This document shows, piece after piece, positions 43,761 to 51,623 of a stretch of 64,000 nt of DNA. Each line of letters begins with the position of its first letter. Within the stretch, counting starts at the first letter, position 1. The stretch covers positions 930,001 to 994,000 of the forward strand of contig OZ252150.1 in assembly GCA_965248775.1 (NCBI GenBank), read 5' to 3'. A program made the position numbers and the translations under genes. A model generated the notes under the pieces. That model worked only from the letters and a program-made list of their open reading frames with translations. It ran no database searches and was not told where the DNA came from. The stretch is from JBHHUI01 sp965248775. Its GTDB lineage: Bacteria; Chloroflexota; Anaerolineae; Anaerolineales; JBHHUI01.

Positions 43761-44834
43761 CTAAAGTATCTTGCCGAGTGCAGCAAGCACTGCGTTGCCC
43801 ACTTGTGAGGTGCTGGCAGCACCACCCAAGTCGGGCGTTAGCGCCTCGCCGGCTGCAATGACTATCTGGGTCGCCTGCTCAACCGCATCCGCGGCCGGCT
43901 CTTGACCGAGATGGCGCAGCAACATAGCGCCGGACAGGATGGCTGCCAGCGGGTTCGCGCTGCCTTGGCCCGCGATGTCCGGCGCGCTGCCGTGGACGGG
44001 CTCGAACATAGAGGGGAAGCGGCGCTCCGGGTCGATGTTGCCGCTGGGGGCCAAACCGAGGCTTCCGGTAATAATAGCGCCCAGGTCTGTGAGAATGTCG
44101 CCGAACAGGTTGCTGGCGACAACGACGTCGAAAGTCTCGGGGCGGCGCACGAAGTCCATGCAGGCCGCATCCACCAGGGTGGATTGTGTTTGGATATCAG
44201 GGAATTGGGCGGCCACTGTCTCGAAGGCGCGGTCCCACACAACCATGCCGTAGCCCTGCGCGTTGGACTTGGTGACCGATGTAACGTGGCGTTTATTGTC
44301 CCGCTTCCGCGCCAACTCGAAGGCGTAGGTGATAACGCGCTCGCAGCCCCGACGGGTAAAAACGGCGCTCTGCACGCCGACCTCTTCGGGAAAGCCCGCG
44401 TACTGGAAACCGCCCACGTTGGCGTACTCGCCCTCGGTGTTTTCCCGGATCACTACCAGATCGATGTCTCCGGCCCCTTTACCTTGCAGCGGCGAGGTGA
44501 TTCCGGGGTACAACACACTGGGGCGCTCGCACACATACTGGTCAAAGGCGCGCCGGATAGGCAGCAAAAGACCGTTCAGCGTGACGTGGTCTTGGATTTC
44601 AGGGTGGCCGACCGCGCCCAGGTAGATCGCATTGAACGTAGCCAGCGTATCGAGGGCATCGGCGGGCATCATGTGGTCATGCTTGAAGTAGTAGTCAGAA
44701 CCCCAGGGGAATTCAGTGAACTCCCTGGTGATGTCATTGTCTTTGCCGACGGCGCGGAGCACGCGCAGCCCTTCTTCGATGACCTCCACACCAACACCAT
44801 CGCCGCGGATCACCGCGATTTTGAATTCAGCCAT
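43761..44834 (-). CDS. isocitrate/isopropylmalate dehydrogenase family, tartrate dehydrogenase-like
   Basis: This 357-aa beta-decarboxylating dehydrogenase has the N-terminal IRGDGVGVEVIEE, the substrate block VIRENTEGEY, the metal aspartates in SNLFGDILTDLGA and the nucleotide-binding EPVHGSAPDIAG. The LPIRRAFDQYVCERPS segment and overall sequence resemble TtuC (tartrate/D-malate dehydrogenase) more than LeuB. It oxidises a 2-hydroxy acid with NAD and decarboxylates it. It stands next to the Liv-type transporter, which suggests that the imported substrate is an organic acid. Confidence 0.88.
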   Translation of the reverse strand: MAEFKIAVIRGDGVGVEVIEEGLRVLRAVGKDNDITREFTEFPWGSDYYFKHDHMMPADALDTLATFNAIYLGAVGHPEIQDHVTLNGLLLPIRRAFDQYVCERPSVLYPGITSPLQGKGAGDIDLVVIRENTEGEYANVGGFQYAGFPEEVGVQSAVFTRRGCERVITYAFELARKRDNKRHVTSVTKSNAQGYGMVVWDRAFETVAAQFPDIQTQSTLVDAACMDFVRRPETFDVVVASNLFGDILTDLGAIITGSLGLAPSGNIDPERRFPSMFEPVHGSAPDIAGQGSANPLAAILSGAMLLRHLGQEPAADAVEQATQIVIAAGEALTPDLGGAASTSQVGNAVLAALGKIL

Positions 44835-44897
44835 TCGCTGCCTCGATCAAGTTAGTCGGGTAGTTGCGGGGATATGAAAGGGGAGTAGACGCGCCGC

Positions 44898-45635
44898 TCA
44901 GCGACCACCCAGGAACGAGCGCCGAACCTCCGGGTTGTCGAGCAGCTCCTGCCCCGTGCCCTCGTAGGTGTTCTTTCCAAGTTCGAGCACGTACCCGCGG
45001 TCGCTGGCCTGCAGCCCTTGACGCGCATTTTGTTCGATCATCAGCACTGTCAGACCCAGTTCCTTGTTAAGACGCTGCACCTGCTTCATGATCATTTTAG
45101 CAATGAGTGGGGATAAACCCGCCGAGGGTTCATCCATCATCAACAGCTTGGGCTCTAACATCAACGCGCGCCCGATCTCCAACATGCGCTGCTCGCCGCC
45201 GCTCATGGTGCCGGCCATCTGCTTGGCGCGCTCCGCTAATCGTGGGAAGAGATCGAAGACATCGTCGATCCGTTTGCGGATGCGCGCCTTATCTGGTTCC
45301 AAATACATGCCCATTTCCAGATTTTCAAAAACGGTCATCTGGGGGAAGACGCTGCGCATTTGCGGCACCATGGCGATGCCGGCCCGCAGCACTTCTTGAG
45401 GGCGGGCCTTGGTAATATCCTGGCTATCAAAAAGAACTTGCCCCTGACGGACTGAGATGAATCCATAGAGTGCCTTGAATACAGTGGACTTGCCGGCGCC
45501 ATTCGGTCCAATGACACACACGATCTCGCCAGGGACCACATGTAGGCTGATGCCATTGAGGATGTCAAAATCTTGGTAGCCGGCATAGATATCCTGGGCT
45601 TCGAGGAGTGGGCGACCGTTTTCAAATCGGCTCAT
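44898..45635 (-). CDS. livF: branched-chain amino acid-type ABC transporter ATPase (LivF)
   Basis: This 245-aa ATPase (from the ATG at 45635, MSRFENGRPLLEAQDIYAGY) shows Walker A GPNGAGKST, signature MSGGEQRML and Walker B LLMMDEPSAGLS. It energises uptake with LivG. The in-frame extension upstream to 45743 overlaps livG and is not used. It is last of the transporter genes, 2 bases after livG. Confidence 0.94.
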   Translation of the reverse strand: MSRFENGRPLLEAQDIYAGYQDFDILNGISLHVVPGEIVCVIGPNGAGKSTVFKALYGFISVRQGQVLFDSQDITKARPQEVLRAGIAMVPQMRSVFPQMTVFENLEMGMYLEPDKARIRKRIDDVFDLFPRLAERAKQMAGTMSGGEQRMLEIGRALMLEPKLLMMDEPSAGLSPLIAKMIMKQVQRLNKELGLTVLMIEQNARQGLQASDRGYVLELGKNTYEGTGQELLDNPEVRRSFLGGR

Positions 45636-45637
45636 TT

Positions 45638-46399
45638 TTAAGTTCCAAAGTATGCTTCGATAACTGCTTCGTCGTTCATGACTTCTTGGGGGGTTCCCTC
45701 GGTCAACTTCTCGCCGAAGTTTAATACGAAGGCCCGGCTGCACAAATCGCTAATAAACTGCATGTTGTGCTCAATGAGTATAAAAGTCTTGCCGTGCTCC
45801 TGGTTCAGCTCTCGGATGCGATCTTTGATCAATTCAATTAAAGTGGGATTGATCCCCGAAGCCGCCTCATCCAATAGCAGTAGATCAGGGTCAGGCATAA
45901 GCGCCATGCCGATTTCCAGCAGCCTTTGCTGGCCACCGGAGAGGTTGCCGGCCTCTTCGTCCATAAGATGATCCAAGGAGAGAAAGTGGATCAGGTCACG
46001 TGCCCTTTTCTCTGTATTCGGGTGGCTGGGGCGCAGTTGACTGATCAGGCTCTGGCCGCGCCACTGGCGGCTGAGCAGCATGTTCTCCAAGACGGTCAGT
46101 TTGCGGTAGACACGGATGATCTGGAAGGTGCGCGCCAGCCCCATGTGAGCCACTTGATAGGGCTTTTTGTTTGTGATTTCCTTTTCTCTGAGGAAAACTT
46201 GACCGCCGTCGATCTTCTGCAGCCGGCTGAGGCAATCGAATAAGGTCGTCTTGCCGCTGCCGTTGGGCCCGATCAACCCGACGATTTCTCCGGGGTAAAT
46301 GACAAAATCCAGCTTGTTGACAGCTGCCAGGCCGCCGAAGTACTTGGTTACGCCGCGCCCTTCGAGCAGCGGCTTGCTGCCGTTGTCTTGGATACTCAT
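45638..46399 (-). CDS. livG: branched-chain amino acid-type ABC transporter ATPase (LivG)
   Basis: This 253-aa ATPase shows Walker A GPNGSGKTT, signature LSGGQQRLLEIG and Walker B LLLLDEAASGINP, plus the C-terminal extension usual for LivG. The ATG at 46399 overlaps the livM stop by 4 bases (ATGA), which implies coupled translation. It is intact. Confidence 0.94.
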   Translation of the reverse strand: MSIQDNGSKPLLEGRGVTKYFGGLAAVNKLDFVIYPGEIVGLIGPNGSGKTTLFDCLSRLQKIDGGQVFLREKEITNKKPYQVAHMGLARTFQIIRVYRKLTVLENMLLSRQWRGQSLISQLRPSHPNTEKRARDLIHFLSLDHLMDEEAGNLSGGQQRLLEIGMALMPDPDLLLLDEAASGINPTLIELIKDRIRELNQEHGKTFILIEHNMQFISDLCSRAFVLNFGEKLTEGTPQEVMNDEAVIEAYFGT

Positions 46400-47510
46400 G
46401 CGAGTTGCTCCCGATCTTCTTTTTGGCGGAACCAGCCGCGCATGATCTTGTTAATGCTCGTCCCAGAACGGTCGCTAAACGTGCCGACGATGCCGTTAGG
46501 AACAAAAAGTATCAAGAGAATTAATAGCACTCCTTCGAAGATTTGATGGGTCAGAAGAAAGTTTGACCAGACCACATCCCGCAGCCAATACAGTGTGGCT
46601 GCGCCGACGACCGGCCCGGCGACGGTGCCCAGGCCGCCCAGCATGGTCATCATGACCATGTCCACCGTGCGGGTCTCAATGAACACAATGTCCGGGTCGA
46701 TGAACGCACTTTGGAAGGCCCACATACCACCCACCACGCCGGTCAGAAAGGCGGCGATAGAGAAGGCGGTGATTTTGTGCAGGGTAGTGTTGATGCCGCG
46801 CATTTCGGCGCCAACTTCGTCTTCGCGAATGGCGATCAGGGTGGCGCCGAACTCGGTGCGCCGGATCCACCAAATAAGCGTCACCACCAACCCCGCCAAA
46901 GCCATGGTGATGTAGTAGAGAAGCGGGCGATTGAGGAAGAGTGGGATGTCTATGCCCATACCCCCCCGGTGAGCGGCGAGGCGATGCGTGCGATCTCACG
47001 CATGGCTACAAAAGTGCCCAGCATGGCGATAGAAAAGTAAGGGCCATTCAGGTGCAGCGTGGCAGGGCCAATCAAAATGGCAAATGTGGCGGCTACAAAC
47101 GCACCCGCCAGGATGGCCTGCCATGCCGGCCAGCGGGTTAATATCTCTGGCCAAAGCTCCCATCTTGGACTAGTCATCAAAATTCCGGTTCCAAACGCGC
47201 CAAGGCTGAAGAACACTGCGTGGCCGAAATCTATGTAGCCGGTAAACCCACCGATCAGGTTCCAATTACTGGCTAACGTGATCAACGTAAACATTTGGGT
47301 GAAGGCAAGCAGCAATGCACCGGTCACCAGTTTCCTGTCGAGGAGATTGTCACACACTGCGTCGGGCATCTGGCTGATGAGTGCAGGCGCCTCTTTGCAC
47401 CACACGTGTGATAAGTGGGGCAGGGGTAAGATAAGTAATACGAAGACGATGATGGTGATCGCCCAGCCCCCCAGGCGGAAGCGCCGTAAAGTAAGGGCCA
47501 ACTTCGCCAT
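46396..47510 (-). pseudogene. livM: ABC transporter permease LivM, frame broken at a G7 tract
   Basis: The N-terminal half (from 47510, MAKLALTLRRFRLGGWAI, to EIARIASPLTGG) and the C-terminal half (from GMGIDIPLFLNRPLLYYI) are one base out of frame. They meet exactly at a run of seven G on the coding strand (plus-strand C run at 46961-46967). Eight G would restore a normal permease of about 371 aa. This could be a real mutation, a phase-variable tract or a sequencing error. All other transporter genes are intact, so the last two are plausible. Confidence 0.85.
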
Positions 47511-47512
47511 GG

Positions 47513-48409
47513 CTAGCCCACCTCCTCTACAGGCTTGAGCCCGCCAAACAGACCGTGCGGCCGGGTGACCAAGACATCGACCAGCAAGACGAACGAGGAG
47601 ATAATGCCCACGTTGGCGCCTACTCCCGGCACGAAAGTGGCCAGGAATTGTTCCACCAGACCAAGCACCATGCCGCCCAGCAGTGCACCAGGGATGTTGC
47701 CCAGGCCGGACATGGCCGTAATGGCAAAAGCCTTAAGCGTCCACGCGCCGCCCATGAAGGGGTTAATCGACCCTAGTGGGCTAATGAGCATTCCCGCTGC
47801 GCCGGTCAGGGCAATGCAGATGGCAAACGTAAAGGCGTACACTTTTCCGATTTCGATTCCCACCATGCGGGCTGCTGCTTTGTTTTGCGATGCGGCGCGG
47901 ATACTCTTACCAAAGCGGGTGTATTGCAAGAACAGGTACAGCCCGGCCATCATGATCAGCGCTCCCCCCAAAACGTAAGTTTTTGTGATGGGAAGCACCA
48001 CATTGCCAAATTCCCAGAGGCCGCTCAATTCCGTCTTAGTAATGCGCGGGTTGGCCGTATAAAGCAGCTTGACCGAACTGGCCATGACAACGCTGAGACT
48101 ATAAGTAACCAACAGGGAGATAAGGTGGGGCTTTTCGATAATGCGATTAATCAGTATGCGTTGAACAATATAGCCCAAAACGAACATGGCGGGGATCACT
48201 CCAATCAGGGCCACGAACGCATCAAGCCCGTATTGTTTATTTAAAACCCAGGTCATGTAGGCGCCGACCATTAAGAAATCGCCGTGAGCCAGATTGATGA
48301 CGCCCATCACCCCCCAGATGACAGAAAAACCGAGCATCATGACAGAGTACAAGCCGCCGATCAAGATACCGTTGATAAGCGTTTGAATGACCAAGTCTGA
48401 TAAGTCCAT
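47513..48409 (-). CDS. livH: ABC transporter permease LivH
   Basis: This 298-aa inner-membrane permease has about eight hydrophobic segments and the LivH signature regions (NGILIGGLYSVMMLGFSVIWGVMGVINLAHGDF at its start, given here only as a location: residues about 13-46; later AFAITAMSGLGNIPGALLGG). It lies 2 bases before livM and is separated from its binding-protein gene (51624-52913) by two IS630 elements. Confidence 0.93.
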   Translation of the reverse strand: MDLSDLVIQTLINGILIGGLYSVMMLGFSVIWGVMGVINLAHGDFLMVGAYMTWVLNKQYGLDAFVALIGVIPAMFVLGYIVQRILINRIIEKPHLISLLVTYSLSVVMASSVKLLYTANPRITKTELSGLWEFGNVVLPITKTYVLGGALIMMAGLYLFLQYTRFGKSIRAASQNKAAARMVGIEIGKVYAFTFAICIALTGAAGMLISPLGSINPFMGGAWTLKAFAITAMSGLGNIPGALLGGMVLGLVEQFLATFVPGVGANVGIISSFVLLVDVLVTRPHGLFGGLKPVEEVG

Positions 48410-48777
48410 TAGAGTGCGCTCCTTCAGAAAGAGATTAAATCAGCATGTAAATGTCTAAGTAGTGGTCGTTTTGTAAGTGATGACTACGCCACTAAATGCT
48501 CCCGGCGGCGGCTTGAGTATTTGGGGTTGGTTTGGGATTGCAATTACTAAGAATTGGTGCTAGTACTCAGTCAATCTGAAATAGCTGGATAGAGACGTCT
48601 GAGTTTGATACGAGCATCGTCAGTCGTGAATTGCCAGTCAACAGAAGAATGGGAGTGGTTACGTGAAGTTTCAATACCTATCACCTTTCGATTCAGAGAT
48701 TTTTCATCAGGGACACGCGGGCCAAGTTTGCGCATAATGACGCTGAATTCAATCTCAGCCATGTTCAACCAACTGGC

Positions 48778-48804
48778 ATCACGACGCTGTCGCGCGCGAC
48801 AAGT
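48778..48804. repeat. 27-base mini-element, in frame in IS630-1 transposase
   Basis: Adds exactly nine codons (TCRARQRRD) at a site conserved as KHASWLNMAE in the family. The centre is the palindrome TGTCGCGCGCGACA. On the sense strand S1 is TGTC/GACA and S2 is CGCGC/GCG(T)CG. In the relative at 19953 the S2 is CGTGC/GCA(T)CG, a compensatory change. Confidence 0.8.
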
Positions 48805-48873
48805 GTGTTTGGGTGTGTAATGAAAGGCTAATTTGCGTGCGAGCCGACGAGCTTCCACAGGTTCAAAAGCCTC

Positions 48874-48981
48874 ATCATGACCCAGTGCATTCACCCAGTC
48901 ACCCAGTCATGAATGCACTGGGTCATGACGAATGAACTGGGTCGTACAGTCACGTGCAGACTGCATCGTGATGATGACTGG
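48874..48981. repeat. four nested 27-base mini-elements (108 bases)
   Basis: The insertion length is exactly 4 x 27 and keeps the transposase frame, although one TGA lies inside. The outer unit is 48875-48892 plus 48974-48982 (one base of phase ambiguity). A second unit (from 48893) lies inside it, and the second unit is itself split by a third (48902-48928) and a fourth (48946-48972). S2 is CATG/CATG in the outer and third units and CACG/CGTG in the second. Confidence 0.85.
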
Positions 48982-49971
48982 GTAGAGAGCGGCATAAGTG
49001 TGTGTGTTGAGATTATCCAAAACGACCTCGATACATTCGGCATCGGGATAAGCTACATCAACCAGCCAGCGCATCTGATGGGCAAAGTCAAACTTTTTCC
49101 GGCGCTCGGTCACTTCGATATGCCGCCAGCCAGTGGCTCAAAGAACAAGAAGAGATTACGAGTACCATTGCGCTTATATTCGTAATCATAGCGCCTTATT
49201 TGTCCCGGACTGGCAGGCAGCGGCAAGCGCGTTTCCTCAATCAACTGTTTGCTGGTCTCATCAAAACAAACCATTGGTCGTGCAGGATCGTAAGCCAACT
49301 CAGACACGTCAAGGATATGCTCCATCGCTGCGACAAATGCTGCGCTAGCGGTCGGGATACACCACATCTTGTGCTGCCAAGGTTTCAGTTCGTTTTTTTC
49401 AGAACCTGGCGCACCGCTTCATGCGAGATGGAATCAACCAATCCTAATTCGACCAACTCATCGGCCAATGCCCGTAAGGTCCAATGGGCACTATCATCCG
49501 GCCCAGCACTACACGCTAAAGCTATCAAATGGGCTTCTACTCGCCCATCCAGCTTCTTTCGAGCACCCGGTCGCGGGTCTTCATTAAGCGCCTTTTTCGG
49601 GCCCCCCTCGACGTATCGCCTGCGTGTTCGCTCCACTGTTGACCGACTGCTGTTCAAGGCATCAACGATCTATTTGTCTTTCCAATTCTCATCCGCTTTG
49701 AGCAAGATGAGTGCTCGTTTCATCTTTCGCGCCGAGAGTTCGCCTGACCCTGTGAGTGTCAGCAACTCCTGGCGTTCTCCGTTTGTTAAGCTAACAAGAT
49801 ATTTCTTGGCTGGCATAGCCGCTTCTCCTTTTTATAAAAGTATTCGACTATGCCATATTTATACGTCTTAATCAACTTGACTGAGTACTAGTGGGTCACT
49901 TGGCACGGACATCGCCATAAAATGAATCGGGCATTAGAATTGGCTGCATCCTTGATCATGCAGGAGATGAA

Positions 49972-50529
49972 ATGAGCCGACGCAAAAAAGACCCGCTCCG
50001 CGAGCTGACGAAAGAAGAACGAGAATGGCTGGAACGTATTAGTCGTTCGCAGACAGAGCCTGCTAGTCATGTCGTTCGCGCCCAACAGATATTGTTGGTT
50101 GCGGACAGGCACAACTACACCGAGGCCGCTCGTTTGTCGGGCCGTAGATCCGGTGACGCGGTCTCGCAGTTGGTCAGCCGTTTCAACTGGGAAGGCCTGG
50201 CGGCTATCGAGCCGGGACATGGAGGTGGTCCTCAGGTGACGTACGGAGTGGAAGAACGCGAGCGTATCTTGCAGGAAATGCGTCGACAACCTGTTCCCGA
50301 GACAGACGGAACGGCGACGTGGTCTTTGCAGACTTTGCAGCAACGGCTGCGAGCAATGCCGGATGGTTTGCCCGAGGTGAGCACCTACACCATCTGGACG
50401 GTGTTGCAGGAAGCCGGCTTCAGCTGGCAGAAGTCGCGCAGCTGGTGTGATACCGGCCAGGTGATCCGCAAACGGAAGGGTGGTCCTGTCTTGGTGACCG
50501 ACCCGGATACCGAGGCGAAAAAAACTTGA
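49972..50529 (+). CDS. IS630 transposase OrfA (DNA-binding part)
   Basis: This 185-aa helix-turn-helix protein (start MSRRKKDPLRELTKEEREWL) is the N-terminal half of the transposase. It ends at a run of seven A (50518-50524) where a -1 ribosomal shift would continue into OrfB, a known arrangement in IS630 elements. The frame is free of lesions. Confidence 0.88.
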   Translation: MSRRKKDPLRELTKEEREWLERISRSQTEPASHVVRAQQILLVADRHNYTEAARLSGRRSGDAVSQLVSRFNWEGLAAIEPGHGGGPQVTYGVEERERILQEMRRQPVPETDGTATWSLQTLQQRLRAMPDGLPEVSTYTIWTVLQEAGFSWQKSRSWCDTGQVIRKRKGGPVLVTDPDTEAKKT

Positions 50530-51422
50530 TCGAAAGAGCCTACCAAACTGGCGAAGCGCGCGGGCTGGCGGTTTGGACCCAAGATGAGGCCGGACCTTAT
50601 CAGACCAAGCCATATGTGGGGGGTAGCTGGCAACCGGAAGCGAAGCTGGCCAAACAGCCCCACGAGTACGTCCGCGACGGAACGGCCAAACTGCTAACAC
50701 TGTTTCACCCGACGTCTGGACGAGTGCGCGTGAAGGGCGTTACGCGTAGTACTAACGCGATCCTGCATCCCTGGCTCAAAGATGAACTGCGCTCCATCCT
50801 GAAAACGCTGCCCGCGAAACCCCAACTTGATGTGGAAACCAATCGCCTGCTGTGGGAAACCTGGCAAGCGGGATTGTCTCTGCCGATCACCTTATCGCAA
50901 CAACTTCCTGCTCTGCGGACCCAGTACCGCCCAGTCACGAATGAACTGGGTCGTGAAACGAACTGGGTCGGTATACTACTCATATGGGATAACCTCAAAG
51001 GCCATTACACCCCGGAGATGGTATTGTGGTTGTTCGAACATGGTGTCATGCCGCTGTATACACCGCTGGGCGGTTCTTGGTTGAATATGGCCGAATCGAT
51101 GCAACGCATTCTCGTTCGGCGTGGCCTGGCAGGCCAATACCCACAAACGCCCGACCAAATCATTGCCTTGTTGGAAGGCGTTGCGCACGGCTGGAACCTG
51201 AACCCCACTCCGTTTGAATGGGGCGGTACCCAGTATACCGATGCAGTGTGCACGGCACTGTGCCGAACGAACTGGGTCGGTAAACGTCAGGCACGTCGGC
51301 AGCGCAGCCGAGGTCAGCGTCGGCACCCACTCGGCGGATCCGGTGCTTGCACTCGGCACCCGATTCGCCGCCGCTCAACGCTGATCCAGCAATGGCAATC
51401 AGCATGCCAAGTGACCCACTAG
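50526..51422 (+). CDS. IS630 transposase OrfB (DDE catalytic part) with two in-frame inserts
   Basis: The catalytic half shows VWTQDEAGPYQTKPY, LLIWDNLKGHYTPE and the third acid in GGSWLNMAESMQRIL. Two blocks foreign to the family interrupt it: 18 codons between LPALR and ILLIWDN (TQYRPVTNELGRETNWVG) and 18 codons between PFEWGG and KRQARRQR (TQYTDAVCTALCRTNWVG). Both are exactly 54 bases and made of two nested mini-elements. The first lies just before a catalytic aspartate. Expression is likely through -1 frameshifting from OrfA; a TTG at 50526 is an alternative start. Confidence 0.88.
   Translation: MIERAYQTGEARGLAVWTQDEAGPYQTKPYVGGSWQPEAKLAKQPHEYVRDGTAKLLTLFHPTSGRVRVKGVTRSTNAILHPWLKDELRSILKTLPAKPQLDVETNRLLWETWQAGLSLPITLSQQLPALRTQYRPVTNELGRETNWVGILLIWDNLKGHYTPEMVLWLFEHGVMPLYTPLGGSWLNMAESMQRILVRRGLAGQYPQTPDQIIALLEGVAHGWNLNPTPFEWGGTQYTDAVCTALCRTNWVGKRQARRQRSRGQRRHPLGGSGACTRHPIRRRSTLIQQWQSACQVTH
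50919..50972. repeat. two nested 27-base mini-elements, in frame
   Basis: The outer unit has S1 CCCAGT/ACTGGG and S2 ACCG/CGGT. It is split after its tenth base by an inner unit (50930-50956) with S1 CCCAGT/ACTGGG and S2 CACG/CGTG. The inner unit is identical to the second unit of the nest at 48874-48981. Confidence 0.88.
51228..51281. repeat. two nested 27-base mini-elements, in frame
   Basis: The outer unit is the same type as at 50919 (S1 CCCAGT/ACTGGG, S2 ACCG/CGGT) but split after CCCAGTA by a different inner unit (51236-51262) with CAGTG/CACTG pairing. That inner unit is identical to 20343-20369. Confidence 0.88.
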
Positions 51423-51448
51423 GCCCGTTTTCTCAGGGAGAATGAAGG

Positions 51449-51541
51449 CTAGCGCCGCCTCTTTACAATGCGGCGCTAGGATAAAAACGCAATTTTTTTA
51501 CATCTACTTAGTACCGCCCGGTAGAACAACCCGGGCTGTAC
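51449..51541. other. two strong inverted repeats downstream of the binding-protein gene
   Basis: A perfect 10-base inverted repeat CTAGCGCCGC/GCGGCGCTAG (51449-51479, 11-base loop) is followed by GTACCGCCCGG/CCGGGCTGTAC (51511-51541, one mismatch). The run of T at 51493-51499 follows the first on the plus strand. They lie between IS630-2 and the stop of the minus-strand binding-protein gene and may act as a transcription or mRNA-end barrier. Confidence 0.45.
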
Positions 51542-51623
51542 CAGTGTGTGCCCACGGTCAGCAGCTCGTCACTTTTCAAGCCGGGCCACGCTGCTGAAAG
51601 AGTAAGGGTATTTTGGTGAGCTG

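Larger units (their letters stand above)
48571..49816 (-). pseudogene. IS630-family transposase, multiply broken
   Basis: The start is MPAKKYLVSLTNGERQELL at 49816. Lesions in order are an in-frame TAG at 49670-49672 (after ENWKDK), a frameshift near 49375 (after VLKKTN), another near 49120 (after FEPLAG), a 108-base insertion (48874-48981) between NTHTYAALY and EAFEPVEARR, and a 27-base insertion (48778-48804) between HYTPKH and ASWLNMAEIE. The DDE residues are still visible in VCFDETSKQL, VVLDNLNTHT and WLNMAEIE. Confidence 0.9.
48563..49888 (-). mobile_element. IS630-family element 1 (inactive)
   Basis: Inverted ends GTACTCAGTCAA (48563-48574) and TTGACTGAGTAC (49877-49888) are flanked by TA at 48561-48562 and 49889-49890, the target dinucleotide of IS630. 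The right-hand TA is shared with the next IS630 element. The transposase has a stop, two frameshifts and two mini-element insertions (135 bases in total). Confidence 0.92.
49891..51419 (+). mobile_element. IS630-family element 2, apparently complete
   Basis: The 15-base perfect inverted ends GTGGGTCACTTGGCA (49891-49905) and complement (51405-51419) are flanked by TA (49889-49890 and 51420-51421). It abuts IS630-1 and shares its TA. The two transposase frames overlap and carry two 54-base in-frame mini-element insertions. Confidence 0.95.

Noticed and set aside
48841..48990. Repeated CCCAGT blocks as a CRISPR array or simple tandem repeat
   Set aside because: The units are nested and inverted rather than tandem, spacers are absent, and they lie inside a transposase gene.
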